DNA of 64,000 bases. Source: JAUIIK01 sp963745675. GTDB lineage: Bacteria > Chloroflexota > Chloroflexia > Thermomicrobiales > CFX8. The DNA lies in NCBI GenBank assembly GCA_963745675.1, contig CAVUYM010000022.1:168906-232905 (forward strand). The letters are read 5' to 3'. This document shows, one piece after another, positions 19,833 through 30,246 of this stretch. The position numbers and the translations under genes were made by a program. The number at the start of each line of letters is the position of its first letter. Position 1 is the first letter of the stretch. A model generated the notes under the pieces. It was not told where the DNA came from. It did not search any database and worked only from the letters and a program-made list of their open reading frames with translations.

Positions 19833-21076
19833 CTACGGTTCAGGTCCGGAACGTAACACGGCCGGAATGTGGCGCGTTTCCCTGACCAAGAATAGAAGCG
19901 TCGCGGACGACGCAAGTCCTATCCCCGTGAGGATGAACGCGGTTCCCGTAAATCCGGTTGAGTCAGCAAGTGAACCGACCACAATGGGTCCACCTGCCCT
20001 TCCTGAATCGCCCACGAATCTCCATAGTCCCATGAACTCGCCAACCGCCCCGCGCGGTGCCAGGTCTGTGCCAAGTGTCATCATCGCGCCGCTTCCAAGG
20101 CCATTACCAAATCCGATGATGAGCGAGACTAGTAGCAGCGAAATGAAGCCAGCGGTAAAGGGGATGAACGCCATGCCAATGGACATAATAGCGAACGAAG
20201 GAACCGACGTGAACTTTCGTCCAAAACGATCCATGATATAACCTGCCGGAAAAAAGAGGGACATGTCGATCATCGACGACGCAGACTGGATTGTTCCGAT
20301 CTGGGTTGCGCTCAGCCCGAGAACAGACTGGGCGTAGAAGGGAATAATTGCCTGACGCCCGGCGCGAATCATTTGACCCGCGAGCTGCGCGACCGACGCA
20401 GCGCTCAGGTCTCGCCAATTTACTCGCAGGAGATCACGTACCATCGACCAGCGTGCGCGATGGCTCGATGCCACCTCAACTTCGGTCGAATCAACGAACA
20501 TGAGAGAAACGATCAAAGCGGCGACAGCAAACCCACCGGCCAGAAAGAACGCCGATCGCAATCCAAATGAGTCTGCGATGAGCCCACCGGATACCGGACC
20601 GGCAAATGATCCAATGCGATTAGACCTCCGAAGACCGATATGGCCCGGCCCCGCTCCAAGGGATCAATTGCTTCGGTGATATAGGAGACTCTGGAGATAG
20701 CCCACATGGAGCGCCCGACTCCATCTGCCAGACGGTAAAAGATCAGTAGCGGGAGGAATGAGGAATAGCCGAGAGCGAAGAGCGCAATTGCAACGATGGC
20801 AGTCCCGGCGAGCATTGTTCGTTTCAATCCGAAGCGACCGAGGGCCATTCCCGCCGGGATGTCCGCAAACATCGTGCCGATGCCTGAAGCCGCTATGACC
20901 AGCGCCGCAACAGCATAGCTGACGTCGAATTGGAGGGCGTAGAGCGGCAGCGTGGGCAGAAGAAGGCCATCGCTAAATGCGAGCAAGGCGGATGGCACGT
21001 AAACGGAGAGCAGGAGTGCTCGGCGCGTGTTCACGCGACGTTGTGCATTCGGACGTCTACTGTTTCCAGCTGGCAC
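19833..21076 (-). CDS. Major facilitator superfamily transporter, one frameshift
   Basis: About 415 residues with 12 predicted membrane segments. The N-terminal half (LLLSVYVPSALLAFSDGLLLPTLPLYAL; GMALGRFGLKRTMLAG as the MFS loop 2-3 motif; ISRVSYITEAIDPLERGRAISVFGGL) joins the C-terminal half (GPVSGGLIADSFGLRSAFFLAGGFAVAAL; AGYIMDRFGRKFTSVPSF as the second-half equivalent) through a one-base frameshift near 20610. The pattern is that of multidrug or metabolite exporters of the MFS_1 type; the substrate cannot be told. The start at 21076 is the first plausible one, but an internal start after the basic NTRR stretch is possible. Confidence 0.8.
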
Positions 21077-21215
21077 CCCACTCTATATCTTCCAGCGCCG
21101 CCGAGGATGCTATCATGCCTGGGCTCGGAAAAGGGTGACGGTCTGCTTCTAAACCGGCACCAACGCGCACATATCGGGGCGCTTTTAGATTTGGTCGAAT
21201 GAGAAGAGGAATTCA

Positions 21216-21599
21216 ATGGCTAGCGTACGACTCGAACACGTCGGAATTCCAGCAACAACTGAGAACTTTGACGAAGTGGTGAGTTTCTATTGCGACAACA
21301 TGGGCTGGTCGGTGATTCGCGAACTCGAGGGACCGCCGCGCATTAATTTCATTTCGGACGGAAGCGGTGGCAGGCTGGAAGTCTACGTCGCCGATGGTCC
21401 GGCCATGAGCCATCCTTCGCACCTGGCGTTTGCGGTTCCAGTTGCCGAATATGATGCTCTGCGGGCCCGGCTCCTCGAGTCCGGTGTCTCCTTCGACGTG
21501 GACACGACAAATCCAGCCGGGGACAAGCTTGCGTTTTTCAATGATCCAGCAGGGAACCGGGCGCAGATCGTCGGTCGCATCGCGGCCTTGCCTGACTAG
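21216..21599 (+). CDS. VOC/glyoxalase-fold family protein
   Basis: 127 residues. Short vicinal-oxygen-chelate fold protein with two beta-alpha-beta-beta-beta units: VRLEHVGIPATTENFDEVVSFYCDNMGW ... GRLEVYV, and SHLAFAVPVAEYDALRARLLESG ... LAFFNDPAGNRAQIV. The metal-ligand positions (His in LEHVG, Glu in RLEVYV, His in SHLAF) are plausible, but the terminal Glu seen in glyoxalase I is replaced (QIV), so the activity is not assignable. It has its own start (ATG 21216 with AAGAGGA upstream) and is convergent with the ClC gene 5 bp away. Confidence 0.8.
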   Translation: MASVRLEHVGIPATTENFDEVVSFYCDNMGWSVIRELEGPPRINFISDGSGGRLEVYVADGPAMSHPSHLAFAVPVAEYDALRARLLESGVSFDVDTTNPAGDKLAFFNDPAGNRAQIVGRIAALPD

Positions 21600-21604
21600 C
21601 CGGT

Positions 21605-23696
21605 TCAGATACGCTCGACGAAAAGCTCATCTTCGAAATAGCGGCGTATGCGGTCTTCGGCTGCGATGCTCGTCACCACGCCGACGCGGTCACCTGGTTC
21701 AAAGATCGTCTCCCCATGAGGGAAACGGACGACTTCGCCGCGAGTGTAGCTGACAAGCAACGCATCTTCCGGTAGCTGCAGGTCTCGAACGGCCCTTGCA
21801 CATAGCGGAGAATTTGCCGTTACTTCAACTTCCAACAGTGTGCTCCCGACCATCATGGCATCGGTTCTTCGCACCTTGCGACGTAGTGCCAGCCGATAAG
21901 CGGAGAGGACCGATTGCAGCGTCACAATTCCCAGGAGTCGCTCTCGACCCCCTCCAGTCGATTCAGTGATTGGGATCCAGCCAAGATTATCCGTTGCCAT
22001 GGCATCGAAGATGTCGTCCAGCGCTGCCTTACGTTCGAAGCGAGTTCGGGGCGTACTCATCAGATCAATGACATAGGTCGAGCGACGTTCGATGCTCCGG
22101 GAGCGAACCGATATCGGTTGCCGTGAGTACTCCGATCAGCTCCGAATTCTCGTTGACAACCGGCGCGCCAGTCAGTGCCGCCTCATGGAGGAGTCCTTCC
22201 GCCTCTTCTATCGATAGACCGGGCCGAAGGGTGAGCGCGGCTTTCTTCATCGCTTCGCCTGCGATGAGCGTCGAAAGCAGCGGGAAGGCGTAACGATGCT
22301 GGTGAACAGGTGAATCGGATTTGGCGGGTAGCTGGCTCCGAAACAACGTCCCTGGTCCAACGATCATACTGGCGATGCCGATGGCGATCATCGCTGGCGC
22401 GAGCAGCGACAAATTGCGGGTCATTTCAGCGACCATCAACATTGCGGCCAGTGGGACGTGCGAAGTCGCGCCAAGATGGGCGATCATCGCAATGATTGTC
22501 AAGCTTGCCGGCTCGGCAGGCATGCCCGGAAACGTTTCGTGAAACGCGCGCCAGTAGCCGACACCGATCATCGCTCCGATGAATACTGCGGGTCCAAACA
22601 ATCCTCCGGACTGACCCGATCCTACCGTCAGGCTCGTGGAAAGGATCTTCAGCAGAGGGAGGAGCATTACAAGCCACAACGCGATGTCGGCCAAACCGTC
22701 ATCGATAGCAATCTGGACCCAGCCGTAACCAGTCTCTAGTGTCTGTGGCACGAGAACGCCAATGATACCTACTGCAAAGCCTGCGATCGCTCCACGCACT
22801 GGAAGAGAAAATGGAATGCGCTTGAAATGGTGCTCCATATAGCCGAAGGTGTTGATAAACAACAGGCCGATCAGGCCGGCAATCACTCCGATGGCAGCGA
22901 AATTCAGTAGCTGCGCCGGATGGTCGAATACGACGTGAGTTTGAGCTCCGAAAAGCGGCTCCCAACCAGCGTACGATCCAAATACCGTATAGCTAGCGAT
23001 AGACGCGACGAGCGACGGGATCAGGGCATCTGATTCAATGTCGTCGCGGTAAAGCATTTCGTTTGCAAGCACTGCTCCGCCCAATGGAGCTCGAAAGATA
23101 GCCCCGATCCCCGCACCCATTCCGATCAACACACACATACGGCGTTCACTAGTGGAAAGGCGCAGCCCTCTAGCGATGAGACTTCCAAATCCGGCCGAGA
23201 TCTGCGCGGCGGGACCTTCACGTCCAGCGCTGCCTCCAGTTCCTATGGTGATGGCCGAAGCGATGAGTTTTACAAATGGAACGCGACTTCGTATCTGGCC
23301 GCCTTCGTAGTGATATGCGCCAATTACGCTGTCGTTGCCACCGCCCGTTGTTTCGTAGGCGAGTTTCTGAACCAGCAGACAGCTGAGGAACCCACCGACT
23401 GCCACAATAAACGGTAGCAAGAGAGGATGTCCGACCGAACTGACGATCGAACGAATCTCCGTTTCTCCGTCTCCGCTGGGGGCAGGTGGGGTTGTATTAG
23501 CCAGGTCATGCAGTGCCAGGACGCTGACAAGATCGATAGTGAGATCAAAAACGATTGCGCCAATCCCGGCGACTGCTCCGATCCCAAGCGCGATCAGCAC
23601 CCATCGCAAGGACTGCGAGCGGTGTACGGAGCGGCCGCTGCCGAACTTCGGTTCAAACAGCGCTTTGTAGTGATCAAACCAGCGTCGCAGCGACAA
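21605..23696 (-). CDS. ClC-family anion transporter with CBS pair and TrkA_C domain, one frameshift
   Basis: About 697 residues. The membrane domain carries the ClC signatures GTGGSAGREGPAAQISAGFGSL (gating Glu in GREGP), RAPLGGAVLANEML, and GSGQSGGLFGPAVFIGAMIG. The position of the proton glutamate of E. coli ClcA (E203) reads Met (ANEM), which hints at a channel-like or weakly proton-coupled type; this is inference from a by-eye alignment. Two CBS domains follow (AMKKAALTLRPGLSIEEAEGLL and DIFDAMATDNLGWIPITEST), then a TrkA_C/RCK_C domain (LLEVEVTANSPLCARAVRDLQL ... FEPGDRVGVVTS). A one-base frameshift near 22080 lies between the two CBS domains. It is divergent from a second ClC gene with a 299-bp gap. 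Confidence 0.88.
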
Positions 23697-23995
23697 GGTA
23701 GCGCCCTTCGGAGTTCACACCAGTACTGCTAGAATTGGAGGCAGTGGATGCTCGCCTGTCGGGTGCCACCTGGCATGTTGATCAATTACGTTTGGAGCCC
23801 CGACACGTCCATCGTAACCGAGTCGCGCGGACGACGAGACAAACGCCACGCTTTTTCTAGACATCCACCCCGTATCGCCCTGTACTGGCCCTGAATTCGA
23901 TCGAAATATTCACCCTTGACGCACCCGAGTCGTGGCCAAATGGAGGCAAGTGACTCAACACCTCTTGCCCTGGAAACTTTTGGATAGGTATTTCG
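23697..23995. other. Divergent intergenic region between two ClC genes
   Basis: 299 bp separate the starts of two divergently transcribed ClC genes, so promoters for both should lie here. I found no clear sigma-A hexamer pair, riboswitch or long inverted repeat, and nothing that looks like a coding sequence. Confidence 0.4.
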
Positions 23996-26048
23996 ATGAG
24001 CACCGATCAGCATCAATTGCGGACGCGACAACAATCGATTGTAGATCAGCTAAACACGTGGTTGCAGCGCATGACGCCTTCCGAGACCCATATTCTGATT
24101 GCCAGCGGTCTACTCGTAGGAATTAGCGCGGGTTTCGGCGCTGTCGTATTTCGATATCTCATTCAAGGCTTCCACTGGTTCTTCTTCGATGAGCTCCAAA
24201 CACTTATCTCTCGGTTTCTCGGTTCTGGTGCGATTATCGTAATACCAGCATTGGGTGGCCTGATTTTCGGGCCGCTGATCTACCTTTTTGCCCGTGAAGC
24301 CAAGGGCCACGGCGTACCTGAAGTCATGCTCGCTGTCGCGGAGGAAGGCGGTCGCATCCGACCACGCGTGGCAGTTGTGAAATCGCTCGCCTCCGCACTC
24401 TGTATTGGCTCAGGCGGATCGGTTGGACGTGAAGGACCGATCGTCCAAATTGGTTCGGCGCTGGGTTCGGCTCTTGGTCAGGTAACGAAAGCTTCGGCGG
24501 AAAGAAACCGAACTCTCGTCGCATGTGGCGCGGCAGGCGGCATAGCGGCAACGTTTAACGCGCCGATTGCCGGTGTCTTTTTCGCGCTCGAGGTCATTCT
24601 GGGCGAGTTTTCAACACGTGCATTCGGTACGGTGGTGCTCGCAAGCGTTGCCGCATCCGTCATCGGCCGCACCTTTTTTGGCGATATTCCAGCGTTCATC
24701 GTACCGGAGTATCGAATAGTTTCTCCTGTCGAACTATTGTTGTTCGCCTTGTTGGCAATCTGCGCAGGAATCGGTGGCGTGTTCTTCACCCGCACACTCT
24801 ACTGGTTCGAGGATGTGTTCGACAGAGTTCCCATGCGCGAGTATCTCAAGCCGGTTCCCGGTGGTCTGATGCTAGGTAGTCTGGCTTTCTTCATGCCGGA
24901 GATTCTCGGCGTTGGCTACGGTCCTATCGAATCCGCGCTCACCGGTCACTACACGCTGCTTTTTCTCATCGCGGTGTTACTGCTTAAGGTTGTGGCTGTT
25001 TCACTTACGATCGGGTCTGGAGGATCTGGCGGAGTCTTCGCGCCTTCTCTGTTCATCGGTTGTATGCTCGGTACCGCGTTTGGTAGCGGCGCTCAGCAGT
25101 TACTGCCGATTGAAATCGGACCGGCCGGCGCCTACGGTCTCGTTGGGATGGCTGCTCTCTTTGCCGGGGCCGCTAGAGCTCCAATAACAGCAGTTATTAT
25201 TCTCTTTGAACTTTCTGGCGATTACCGCATTATTCTTGCCGCTCATGGGCGCCGTTGTCATCAGTACATTTGTATCCGAGTCTCTGAGTAAAGACACAAT
25301 CTATACCTTGAAATTGCGCCGGCGTGGCGTTGAACTGGATCGCACGCAACATACCGATTTGTTGCGTCAGGTACCAGTCCGGCGGGCAATGTCGACTGTC
25401 GTTCCAACGATGCCGGCGACGACATCGCTCGCGGAAGCCGCACAGCGCTTTGATCTCATTGACACGCGCGCTTTCATCGTATTGGACGATAAGGAGCGAA
25501 TCTATGCGCTTCTGACGTTGTCGGATCTGGAAGAGGCATTGCTGGAGAATCAAGCGGGGACGTCAGTTGATGAAATTGCAACTCGACCGGTGATTACGGA
25601 ATACGACGACGCGCCACTGGGCCGGGCGGTTCAACGCATGAGCAATCGCGACATCGGGCAATTGCCGATTGTTCGCAGGGGTGACCCTCTTCACGCGGTT
25701 GGCCTACTACGCCGTAGCGACATCGTCCGGGCATATAGTTCGGCGGCGCTCGATCGCCTGCAATCGGTCAACGGTAAGCCCGTTCCGCTCCAGATGATAC
25801 GAGGCACCCAGATCGTGGAATTCAGAATTCCCTCTGAGGGTCCACTTATTGGCCGGCGGCTCCACGAATTGTCTCTACCCGGTCGCGCACTCATTATCGC
25901 GATCGAACGCGACGGCGTCGTGACGATACCTGGCGGAGCGACCGAACTCATTGCAGGGGACAGGCTTGAGATCCTTGTTGAGGATTCTCACGTCGGGCTG
26001 CTGCACGACTATGTGTCGAAGTTCAGCAATCCGTCTGAACGATCTTGA
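23996..26048 (+). CDS. Second ClC-family anion transporter with CBS pair and TrkA_C domain, one frameshift
   Basis: About 683 residues from ATG 23996 (MSTDQHQLRTRQQS). The ClC core shows GSGGSVGREGPIVQIGSALG (gating Glu present), NAPIAGVFFALEVILGEF (Val where E. coli ClcA has the proton Glu203), and GSGGSGGVFAPSLFIGCMLG. The gene breaks near 25225 (FELSGDYRIIL continues in the next frame as PLMGAVVISTFVSESL). The C-terminal half holds a CBS pair (RRAMSTVVPTMPATTSLAEAAQRF; DEIATRPVITEYDDAPLGRAVQRM) and a TrkA_C-like domain (IVEFRIPSEGPLIGRRLHELSL ... LIAGDRLEILVEDSHVGLL). It has the same architecture as its divergent neighbour but is only distantly similar, so the pair is not a recent duplication. 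Confidence 0.88.
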
Positions 26049-26085
26049 CGATTGCCTGGCAGCTACATCGCTGCCAGGCGCGGTC

Positions 26086-28311
26086 TCACATTACATTCGG
26101 TGCGGGAACACTCAAGAGCGCCAGGCCGTTCGCCAAAGTCTGTCTAGCGGCTGCGACGAGGGTTAAGCGCATTGCCCGCGCTGGTTCCTCGGCCGTGAGA
26201 ATCGGACGAGCATCGAAATCGGCGTAGAAATCGTTGAAGAGGCGTGCTAGCTCGAAGACATAGTCGGCAATCACGAGCGGACGGTACTCCCGCGCCGCCT
26301 GGTCGACTTCTTCGGGGAACTCAGCGATCTTCTGGATCAGGTCGATCTCCTGTGGTTGCAGATCGACAAATTCAACAGGTCCATCGGGGAACTCTCCGGC
26401 GCGTTCGAGGAGGCGGCAGGCCCGTGCATGAGCGTACTGAATATATGGCGCTGCATGTCCCTGGAAGGAGAGCGCTTCTTCCATGTTGAATTCGATAATT
26501 GTGCTGTTATCGCGTGAGAGCATCAGATAGAGAATACTGCCAACTGCCACCTGGCTGGCGATTACCTCCTTCTCTGCTTCGTTCAAGCGGCCATCCGGGT
26601 TCTTTTCGTCAATGATTTCGAGGGCGCGTTTGTGCATCGCCTTCATCGCGTCTTCGTAAAGAATGTCGTACCACGGCGGCTACTCATCGCACCCTCCGGG
26701 AGGGTGACGAATTCGTAGCCCAGGTGGAAACACTTGTCGGCTTGCTCGAAGCCCCATAGCTCCATGATCTTGAAGATCTGCTGAAGATAGAAATTCTGGC
26801 GACTATCAACGACCCAGACTGAGCGATCGATTTCATAGTCCTCGAATTTGCGCCGGGTGAGTTCCAGATCCTTCGTGGAGTAGAGGGTTGTCCCGTCCGA
26901 GCGCAGGAGTGGAAGTGTGCGGTACTTGTCTTCAAGCCCGAAGGCTTTGTCGATGTCGACGACGGGCATGCCGTCGCTCATTTCAGCGATACCCCGGTCG
27001 ACCAGATCGTAGACGATCTTCCGACCGTCTTCTTCGACTTCACTTTCGGAGAATTCGACGTCAAAGCGAATGCCTAGTTCTTCGTAGATGCGATGGAATT
27101 CCTCGATGCTCCATTCGCGCGTTTCTTTCCAGAGCTGGACCAGTTCTTCGTCCTTGCGTTCCCAGGCCTGGAAGAGGTCTTTGATTTGCTGCTGCCAATC
27201 TGGCACCTCCGGCCACCATTCAGGCGTGGCGTTCAAGCGTCTCCAGCGTGCGATGCGTTCGGTAGTATTTTCGATGGTCACAACCGGCGGCGGGATAGCG
27301 CACATTCGCAGTCCGTGAGGTCGGCGGCGGCGCTTCCTGTGGACCATACTCTCGCACAAACGCGAGCTCTTCTTTCAACTGCGGGCCGACGTACTTCAAC
27401 AGAGCTGTGACGCTCATCGGCTCGAAGAGCTTGTCTTCATCAATCGTGCGGTGATTGGCGATTTGTCCCAGCAGGTAGGCAACGTCTTCGCCACCGACCT
27501 TGTCCTCGTGGTACATCTCGGTGACGAGTGCGTCGATCTTTTCAACGAAGAGTGCGTCGTCTTCAGATAGCTCATGCAGAAGTTCGAGCACATCTTTGCG
27601 ATAGTTCAGTCGTTGCACAGCCTCGGTGTAGAACTCGCCGAGTCTCTGGCCGCGCTTCTTGCGAGTGATACGCCGATCTTTGTGGAACGACTGGTAGCAC
27701 CAGAGACACTGAATGACGTGCATGCCGATGTCGCCCCAGTAGTTTGCACGAATCGTTTCGAAACCAGCGAACTCGGTGATATTGGCGAGCGCATTGCCGA
27801 GCGCGGCGTTGCGGGTATGGCCGATATGAAACGCTTTGTGGGTATTGGGCTGGGAAAATTCGACCATGACTCTGTCGGTGCGCTGTGGCCCCCGGCCAAA
27901 GTCTCGGCCCTCCTCGATGGCGGAATGGAGAACGTCCCAGGCGACTGTCGAAGTGTCGAAGAAGAGGTTGACATAGCCATTGACTGACTCTGCATGGCTG
28001 ATCGCCGAAGCGCCGTTCGTACCGATGATGCTTTCATTCAATCGAGCGGCGATGGCGTCAGCGAGTTCGACGGACTTTTCGCGCACGAGACTCTGTTGAC
28101 GCTTGCGCGCTTCCTTCTTGGATAGGCCTTCAAACTCCTCGGCATGATCTTTGGAGACAATGTCACTGGCAAGCGGGAACGAGGCCAGAGATGTGCCCCA
28201 TGAGCCGGAGAATGGAATCGGCCGGAGCTGGAGTTCCTGACGCTCGTAGCCCAGATCCTCCAGTACGTCGTTAATCAGATCGGCCGCTCGTTTTTCGTAA
28301 TCCTGAAACAT
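26086..28311 (-). CDS. argS: Arginyl-tRNA synthetase, two frameshifts
   Basis: About 740 residues from ATG 28311 (MFQDYEKRAADLIND; GGAG six nt upstream). Class I synthetase that charges tRNA-Arg. It shows the N-terminal Add1 domain, HIGH motif in NTHKAFHIGHTRNAALGNAL, the long insertion between HIGH and the rest of the Rossmann core, and MSSRRGT in place of KMSKS. The anticodon-binding helical domain follows (YIQYAHARACRLLERAGEF ... LYDF-like FELARLFNDFY ... TLVAAARQTLANGLALLSVPAPNVM) and ends canonically. Breaks lie near 27300 and near 26670. As an essential single-copy gene, it is probably broken by base-call error. The insertion makes it longer than the E. coli enzyme, as in archaeal-type or deep-branching forms. 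Confidence 0.92.
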
Positions 28312-28411
28312 CCGCAACTCCTGTCCCATCGGCACACAACTCGGTGCAACCGAAAGTATGACAGAAATTTACGGGATGGCAGCGAATCTGCGAATCATGC
28401 TGCTGCGAGCG

Positions 28412-28606
28412 TTAACTTTTCAACTGCTTCGAGACGAGATCGAGGTTGGTGCGATCGACGAGATTCATCAGCCCCTGAGCCGCACGAGAATCCAATTTGA
28501 TACCGGGTTCGCTCCGAATACGCTGGAGTAACTCCGTGGTGTCGAAGGGACCACTATAGGGCCGTTCTGAAGTCATCGCATCGTAAAACAATGAGCGACA
28601 GCCCAC
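28412..28606 (-). pseudogene. Fragment of an HD-GYP domain (C-terminal end)
   Basis: 64 residues. FYDAMTSERPYSGPF, LLQRIRSEPGIKLDSRAAQGLMNLVD matches the last third of HD-GYP cyclic-di-GMP phosphodiesterase domains (usually DAMTSDRPYR ... AxxEIRRGAGxQFDPxVVxAF). The HD and GYP motifs themselves are absent, and a terminator hairpin lies just upstream (28644-28682), so this is a remnant rather than a working gene. Confidence 0.6.
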
Positions 28607-28643
28607 TCAGTCGCTGGATTTGGGAGCCTGGACGAGTTGGGCA

Positions 28644-28682
28644 ACAAGAGAGCCCGCGACACGTTCTCGCGGGCTCTCTTGT
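28644..28682 (-). terminator. Terminator hairpin after the aldehyde dehydrogenase gene
   Basis: A 15-bp perfect stem (CAAGAGAGCCCGCGA and its complement) with a 7-nt loop, 22 nt after the aldehyde dehydrogenase stop in the minus direction and followed by TTGTTG. A long T-run is missing, so efficiency is uncertain. Confidence 0.75.
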
Positions 28683-28703
28683 ATTTGGCAAGCGGATAGG
28701 AGC

Positions 28704-30167
28704 CTAGCTCAGGTCGATGTGGATGCTCTTGACCTGGGTATAGAGTTCCATGCCGTGCATACCGAGCTCGCGGCCGATGCCGCTCTTCTTGTAGCCACCG
28801 AAGGGACCGAAGACGCCTGCACTGCCGCTGCCGTTGACGCTCATCATGCCGGTGCGCACACCCTTAGCTACTTTCAGGGCCTTGTTGATGTCGCGCGACC
28901 AGACGGATCCCGCCAGGCCATAGTCATTCTGATTGGCCATGCGGATGACATCCTCGACATCGTCGAAGGGAATGACCGTCAGGACCGGGCCGAAGATTTC
29001 TTCGCGTGCGATGCGCATGTCGTTGGATGCCTGGGCGAAGATCGTCGGCTGATAGAAGTAGCCATCATTCATCGCTGACGGTCGTGAGCCGCCATAGACG
29101 ACTTCCGCGCCCTCATTGCGACCAATTTCGACGTAGGCGTTGACCCGCTCCCACTGGGCGTCGGAGATGACTGGACCCATCAGGGTGTCTTCCGCAAACG
29201 GATCGCCGACCTTGAAGCTTTCGGTCTGATCGACGATCAGGTTCATGAAGTTGTCGTACTGGCCTTTGTCGAGGAAGAGCCGAGTGCGAGCCGTGCATAC
29301 CTGGCCACTGTTGCCGAACGCGCCGCCAACGGCCGCTGCTGCGGCTTTCTCCAAATCGGCGTCTGCGAAGACGATGTTCGGGCTCTTGCCGCCCAGTTCC
29401 AACGACACTTTCTTGATGGTGTCGGCGCTGGCTCTGAGGATCTTCGAGCCTGTTGCCGTCTCGCCGGTGAAGGCGACTTTGTCGATCAATGGGTGCGAGG
29501 CGAGGTATTCACCGATCTGACCGCCGGGGCCGGGCAGGACGTTGACGACGCCCTCTGGAACGCCTGCGTCGTAGGCGATCTCGCCGAGAATCTGTGCTGT
29601 CACCGGAGTGTTGGAAGCCGGTTTGAGAATTATCGTGCAGCCCGAAGCGAGCGCCGGGGCGACCTTCCAGGCGGCCATCATGAACGGGAAATTCCAGGGC
29701 ACGATCTGAGCGCAGACGCCTAGCGGTTCGCGTAGCGTGAAGCTGAGCGCGCTATCTCCAAATGGAATCGTCTCCCCATAGAATTTGTCGCCGGCGCCAG
29801 CGTAATAGTCGAAGACCATGGCGCTGGCCAGGATCTCTCCACGGGCGCGCGCAAGCGGCTTGCCTGTGTCTTTCGCCTCGAGTGCACCCAATTCGTCGGC
29901 GCGCTCGCGCATCAGGTCGGCCATCTTGGCGAGAACCCGACCTCGTGCGAAGGGCTGCATGCCGGGCCAGGGGCCTTCATCAAACGCTTTGCGGGCGGCG
30001 GCTACCGCGCGATCGACATCTTCGTTGCTGGCCTTCGCAATCGAGGCCCAGACCTTGCCCGTCGCTGGGTTGATCGACTCGAAGGTTTCGCCTTCAGCTG
30101 CATCGACAAGTTTTCCGGCGATTAGCAGCTGAACCTTGTGAAGTTCGCTGGCTGTATCAACGGCCAT
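28704..30167 (-). CDS. NAD(P)-dependent aldehyde dehydrogenase
   Basis: 488 residues from ATG 30167 (MAVDTASELHKVQLLIAG), with GGAGG ten nt upstream; intact. Oxidises an aldehyde to its acid. Features: LREPLGVCAQIVPWNFPFMMAAWKVAPALASG (cofactor-binding region), catalytic Glu in VSLELGGKSPNIVFADADL, catalytic Cys in GAFGNSGQVCTARTRLF, EEIFGPVLTVIPF, and FGGYKKSGIGRELGMHGMELYTQVKSI at the end. The last segment is typical of betaine-aldehyde or gamma-aminobutyraldehyde dehydrogenase-like ALDHs, but substrate cannot be fixed from sequence. Transcribed alone between its terminator and the pepA gene. Confidence 0.92.
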   Translation of the reverse strand: MAVDTASELHKVQLLIAGKLVDAAEGETFESINPATGKVWASIAKASNEDVDRAVAAARKAFDEGPWPGMQPFARGRVLAKMADLMRERADELGALEAKDTGKPLARARGEILASAMVFDYYAGAGDKFYGETIPFGDSALSFTLREPLGVCAQIVPWNFPFMMAAWKVAPALASGCTIILKPASNTPVTAQILGEIAYDAGVPEGVVNVLPGPGGQIGEYLASHPLIDKVAFTGETATGSKILRASADTIKKVSLELGGKSPNIVFADADLEKAAAAAVGGAFGNSGQVCTARTRLFLDKGQYDNFMNLIVDQTESFKVGDPFAEDTLMGPVISDAQWERVNAYVEIGRNEGAEVVYGGSRPSAMNDGYFYQPTIFAQASNDMRIAREEIFGPVLTVIPFDDVEDVIRMANQNDYGLAGSVWSRDINKALKVAKGVRTGMMSVNGSGSAGVFGPFGGYKKSGIGRELGMHGMELYTQVKSIHIDLS

Positions 30168-30211
30168 CGTGTATTCCTCCCTGCAGGATGTGAGAACATA
30201 TAGTTGCATTC

Positions 30212-30217
30212 ATTATA
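30212..30217 (-). promoter_or_regulatory. Candidate -10 box (TATAAT) for the aldehyde dehydrogenase gene
   Basis: TATAAT on the minus strand, about 45 nt upstream of ATG 30167, in the short gap after pepA. The best -35-like sequence (TTGTCG) is too close at 10 nt, so only the -10 element is supported. Confidence 0.35.
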
Positions 30218-30246
30218 ATCTAGCCCTCGACAAGTGTCGCTACGCT

